DNA of 9,217 bases from Pseudomonadota bacterium (lineage in GTDB: Bacteria > Myxococcota > Polyangia > Polyangiales > Polyangiaceae), in NCBI GenBank assembly GCA_023419055.1, contig JAEZYO010000933.1, positions 1-9,217 on the forward strand. Reading direction: 5' to 3'. Below, piece by piece: positions 7,635 to 9,217 of this stretch; position 1 is the stretch's first letter; each line of letters starts with the position of its first letter. The notes beneath the pieces are model-generated. The model had not been told where the DNA came from, ran no database searches, and saw only the letters and a program-made list of their open reading frames with translations. The translations under genes and the position numbers were made by a program.

Positions 7635-7660
7635 TGCCGCGTGCTTCGAGCGGGCTCAGC

Positions 7661-8338
7661 ATGTCAGGTCGCCGATATCGAGCCAGCTTGTTGATGCCTT
7701 CTTTCGTGGTGATCGCCACGGCTTCGGCTTGTGGCGCGTCGAGGCTGGACGACGATCCTCCGTACAATCCGCCGAATCCGAATCCGAATCCCACGCCTTC
7801 ATGCCCGACGGTCGCACCGAGCAACGGAGGGGCTTGTGAGAGCGAAGGTCTGGATTGCGAGTACGGGGCGAACATTTGCGATTCGAGCTATCAGCGCGTT
7901 CGCTGTTCGGGCGGCACCTGGCAAAGGAGCGCCGTCTCCTGCAATCCACCACCGCCGGTCACCTGCCCCGCAGCGCCTCAGCAAGGCCCATGCTCGAAGG
8001 CGGGGCTATCCTGCAACTACTTCGTCCCCGATTGCGGCGCCGTGAACGTCACTTGTGGCACTGATTACTACTGGTCCACCACGACCTCCTGCACGCCACG
8101 CTGTCCGAGCCTGCCGCCCACGGCGGACAGCTCCTGTCTCGGCGAGTTGAGCTGCGTGTACGGTGACTGCGACGAGGCACCGCACGTCACGGTCACCACT
8201 TGTTCGGGAGGGGTCTGGACTCACCTGGAAGCGGCGTGTCCTCCGGAGGGTGGAGGCGGAGCCGGCGGTGAAGGTGGGGCCTCGGCCGGCGCTGGCGGTG
8301 AGACGAGCATGGAAGGCGGAACGGGGGGGAACGGTTAG
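7661..8338 (+). CDS. Cysteine-rich lipoprotein with three six-cysteine repeats
   Basis: The 225-residue protein is probably exported, lipid-anchored and disulfide-bonded. It begins with a basic n-region (MSGRRYR), a hydrophobic stretch and the lipobox ASAC, with C24 as lipidation site. A Pro/Asn linker follows (YNPPNPNPNPTPS). Three repeats of about 45 residues follow at 48-94, 102-144 and 148-193. Each opens with 'CP', has six cysteines, a C-x-Y after the third cysteine, and exactly 11 residues between the last two cysteines. Most carry a Trp in that last interval. Residues 195-225 are a Gly-rich tail. Similar Cys modules occur in predicted myxobacterial surface proteins, but I know of no assigned function. 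An in-frame ATG at 7634 would add 9 residues; 7661 gives the better signal peptide. Neither has a clear Shine-Dalgarno. Confidence 0.75.
   Translation: MSGRRYRASLLMPSFVVIATASACGASRLDDDPPYNPPNPNPNPTPSCPTVAPSNGGACESEGLDCEYGANICDSSYQRVRCSGGTWQRSAVSCNPPPPVTCPAAPQQGPCSKAGLSCNYFVPDCGAVNVTCGTDYYWSTTTSCTPRCPSLPPTADSSCLGELSCVYGDCDEAPHVTVTTCSGGVWTHLEAACPPEGGGGAGGEGGASAGAGGETSMEGGTGGNG
7772..7789 (+). repeat. Hexanucleotide CCGAAT tandem repeat, 3 copies
   Basis: Three perfect copies of CCGAAT encode the Pro-Asn linker just after the lipidation cysteine. Six-base units keep the frame, so copy changes would only alter linker length. Confidence 0.7.
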
Positions 8339-8358
8339 AGCGCTCGGCACACCCGTCT

Positions 8359-9099
8359 CTACGCCGGCTGCTCGAGCGGCTCGGCAGGCTCGGCCGACGG
8401 ATCGGGGGTCATGATGCGGTCCAAGATGACGATCTTTTGCCAGATCGTGCGTGACAGGCCGCCGGCCAGGTCTTCGACGGCGCTCGCCGCGTCGACCGTA
8501 ACCGGATCCGGCAGCTCCTGTACGTAGAGGGCGGCGACCTTGCTGATGATCGCCAGCATCTCCGAGGAGTAGTCGAGGTAGCGCGTGAGCTCGAACGGCG
8601 TCATCGAGCGCTCCGGCGACGAGGCGGTGTCCGGCCCGCGCGCGATCAGCCGCTCCGGATCCTTCGTGAGCTGGTGCATGTCGATGATGTGCGCGATGGA
8701 GCGCAGCACGTGGAGCGCTTCGAGCGCGCGCTTGCGCTTGCCGCGGACCTCGACGTTCCACAGGAAGTAGATCGCGACGCCGACGAAGACGAGGTCGTTC
8801 ACGAAAGCTTCGAGGACCTGGACGAGCTCGCCGAAGTTCCGCGTCCCGAGGTCGCCTCGGAACTGGACGAGCGCCCCGACGAGCAGCGCGACGAGCAGCG
8901 CGATCGCGAGGCCGACACCGGCTCGCAGCCGGTAGTTCGGGCGCGCCAGCCACGCCGACAACGTCGCCGCTTCTTGCGTGACCTCGAAGAGCTCGCCCGC
9001 AACTCGTGCCAAGCTCGACGACGGAAACCGCTCCTCCACGCGGGAGCGGAGCACCCGTGACGTCTCGACGATTCGGCCCGGATCGAGCTTCCGATACAC
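8359..9099 (-). CDS. Two-helix inner-membrane protein of unknown function
   Basis: The 246-residue protein has a polar N-terminal region with a possible coiled helix (about 10-50). Two membrane segments follow at about 59-79 (GVGLAIALLVALLVGALV) and 98-115 (AFVNDLVFVGVAIYFLW). The second is followed by the basic RGKRKR, which predicts both ends in the cytoplasm and a short periplasmic loop. The C-terminal domain (about 122-230) is helical and looks conserved, with VLRSIAHIIDMHQLTKDPERL and RYLDYSSEMLAIISKVAALYVQ, split here for reading. The tail is rich in Pro, Glu and Ala. I recognise no named domain. The start is GTG at 9099-9097, with AAAGG about 10 bases upstream; the nearby ATG is in another frame. 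It converges on the Cys-rich lipoprotein gene with a 20-bp gap. Confidence 0.75.
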   Translation of the reverse strand: MYRKLDPGRIVETSRVLRSRVEERFPSSSLARVAGELFEVTQEAATLSAWLARPNYRLRAGVGLAIALLVALLVGALVQFRGDLGTRNFGELVQVLEAFVNDLVFVGVAIYFLWNVEVRGKRKRALEALHVLRSIAHIIDMHQLTKDPERLIARGPDTASSPERSMTPFELTRYLDYSSEMLAIISKVAALYVQELPDPVTVDAASAVEDLAGGLSRTIWQKIVILDRIMTPDPSAEPAEPLEQPA

Positions 9100-9217
9100 T
9101 CGGGTCGAACCTTTACCATGGCGTGCCGGCCGTGTGCTGGTCGCTCTGGTTCAGGGCTGGTCGTCGCTGTTCAAGGCCGCCGTCACCTCCGGCGGCGTTG
9201 CTAGCGTCACCGGAAGA
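9100..9217. other. Window end: no secure gene
   Basis: The last 118 bp stay open in several frames to the window edge. The best candidate is a minus-strand tail of 21 codons, LPVTLATPPEVTAALNSDDQP, ending at TGA 9153-9151, with 18 of 21 third positions G or C. It would be the 3' end of a gene upstream of the membrane-protein gene. A plus-strand frame from about 9134 and another minus frame ending at 9113 are also open. The stretch is too short to choose between them. Confidence 0.3.

Noticed and set aside
8006..8953. 315-codon minus-strand frame overlapping the membrane protein and lipoprotein genes
   Set aside because: It is strongly Arg-rich without domain features. The overlapping frame at 8359-9099 has clear membrane helices and ordinary composition.

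Overview
The base composition is very G+C rich, with strong third-position G/C bias. Two secreted lipoproteins carry long Gly/Ser/Ala-rich tracts, and genes are closely packed on both strands. This suggests a chromosomal segment of a myxobacterium-like organism (Myxococcota, probably order Polyangiales). The placement is inferred from style and gene content; no rRNA or other phylogenetic marker is present.

Layout. Positions 1-78 hold the last 25 codons of a gene that is probably glgC (ADP-glucose pyrophosphorylase). It is followed by a GC-rich hairpin and a GT4 glycogen/maltose-1-phosphate synthase (162-1382) of the actinobacterial GlgA/GlgM type, so this is a glycogen or alpha-glucan synthesis locus. 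A small P-loop kinase-like protein (1397-1945) follows after 14 bp. Next is a lipoprotein with a GDSL/SGNH esterase domain of the rhamnogalacturonan acetylesterase type (2062-3117). It converges, with a 6-bp gap, on a MocR/GntR-type PLP-dependent regulator on the minus strand (3124-4557). The regulator is divergent from a small DUF2917 protein (4723-4980), and the 165-bp region between them holds a cluster of operator-like repeats. After a 71-bp leader containing two overlapping hairpins comes glmS (5052-6881), whose stop codon overlaps the GTG start of a ferritin-like diiron protein (6878-7576). Beyond that lie a possible compact three-way-junction structure (7586-7634), a cysteine-rich lipoprotein with three six-cysteine repeats (7661-8338), and a convergent two-helix membrane protein of unknown function (8359-9099, minus). 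The last ~118 bp hold no secure gene.

How the genes relate. Three processes recur: glucan storage (glgC/glgA), amino-sugar supply for the cell envelope (glmS), and envelope or secreted proteins (two lipoproteins, one membrane protein). The MocR and DUF2917 genes look like a regulator-target pair.

No mobile element, CRISPR array, tRNA, rRNA or recognisable defence system is visible. Most of the window is ordinary housekeeping and envelope chromosome. The less ordinary points are the glmS/diiron coupling, the two candidate RNA structures flanking that pair, the MocR operator array, and the Cys-repeat lipoprotein.
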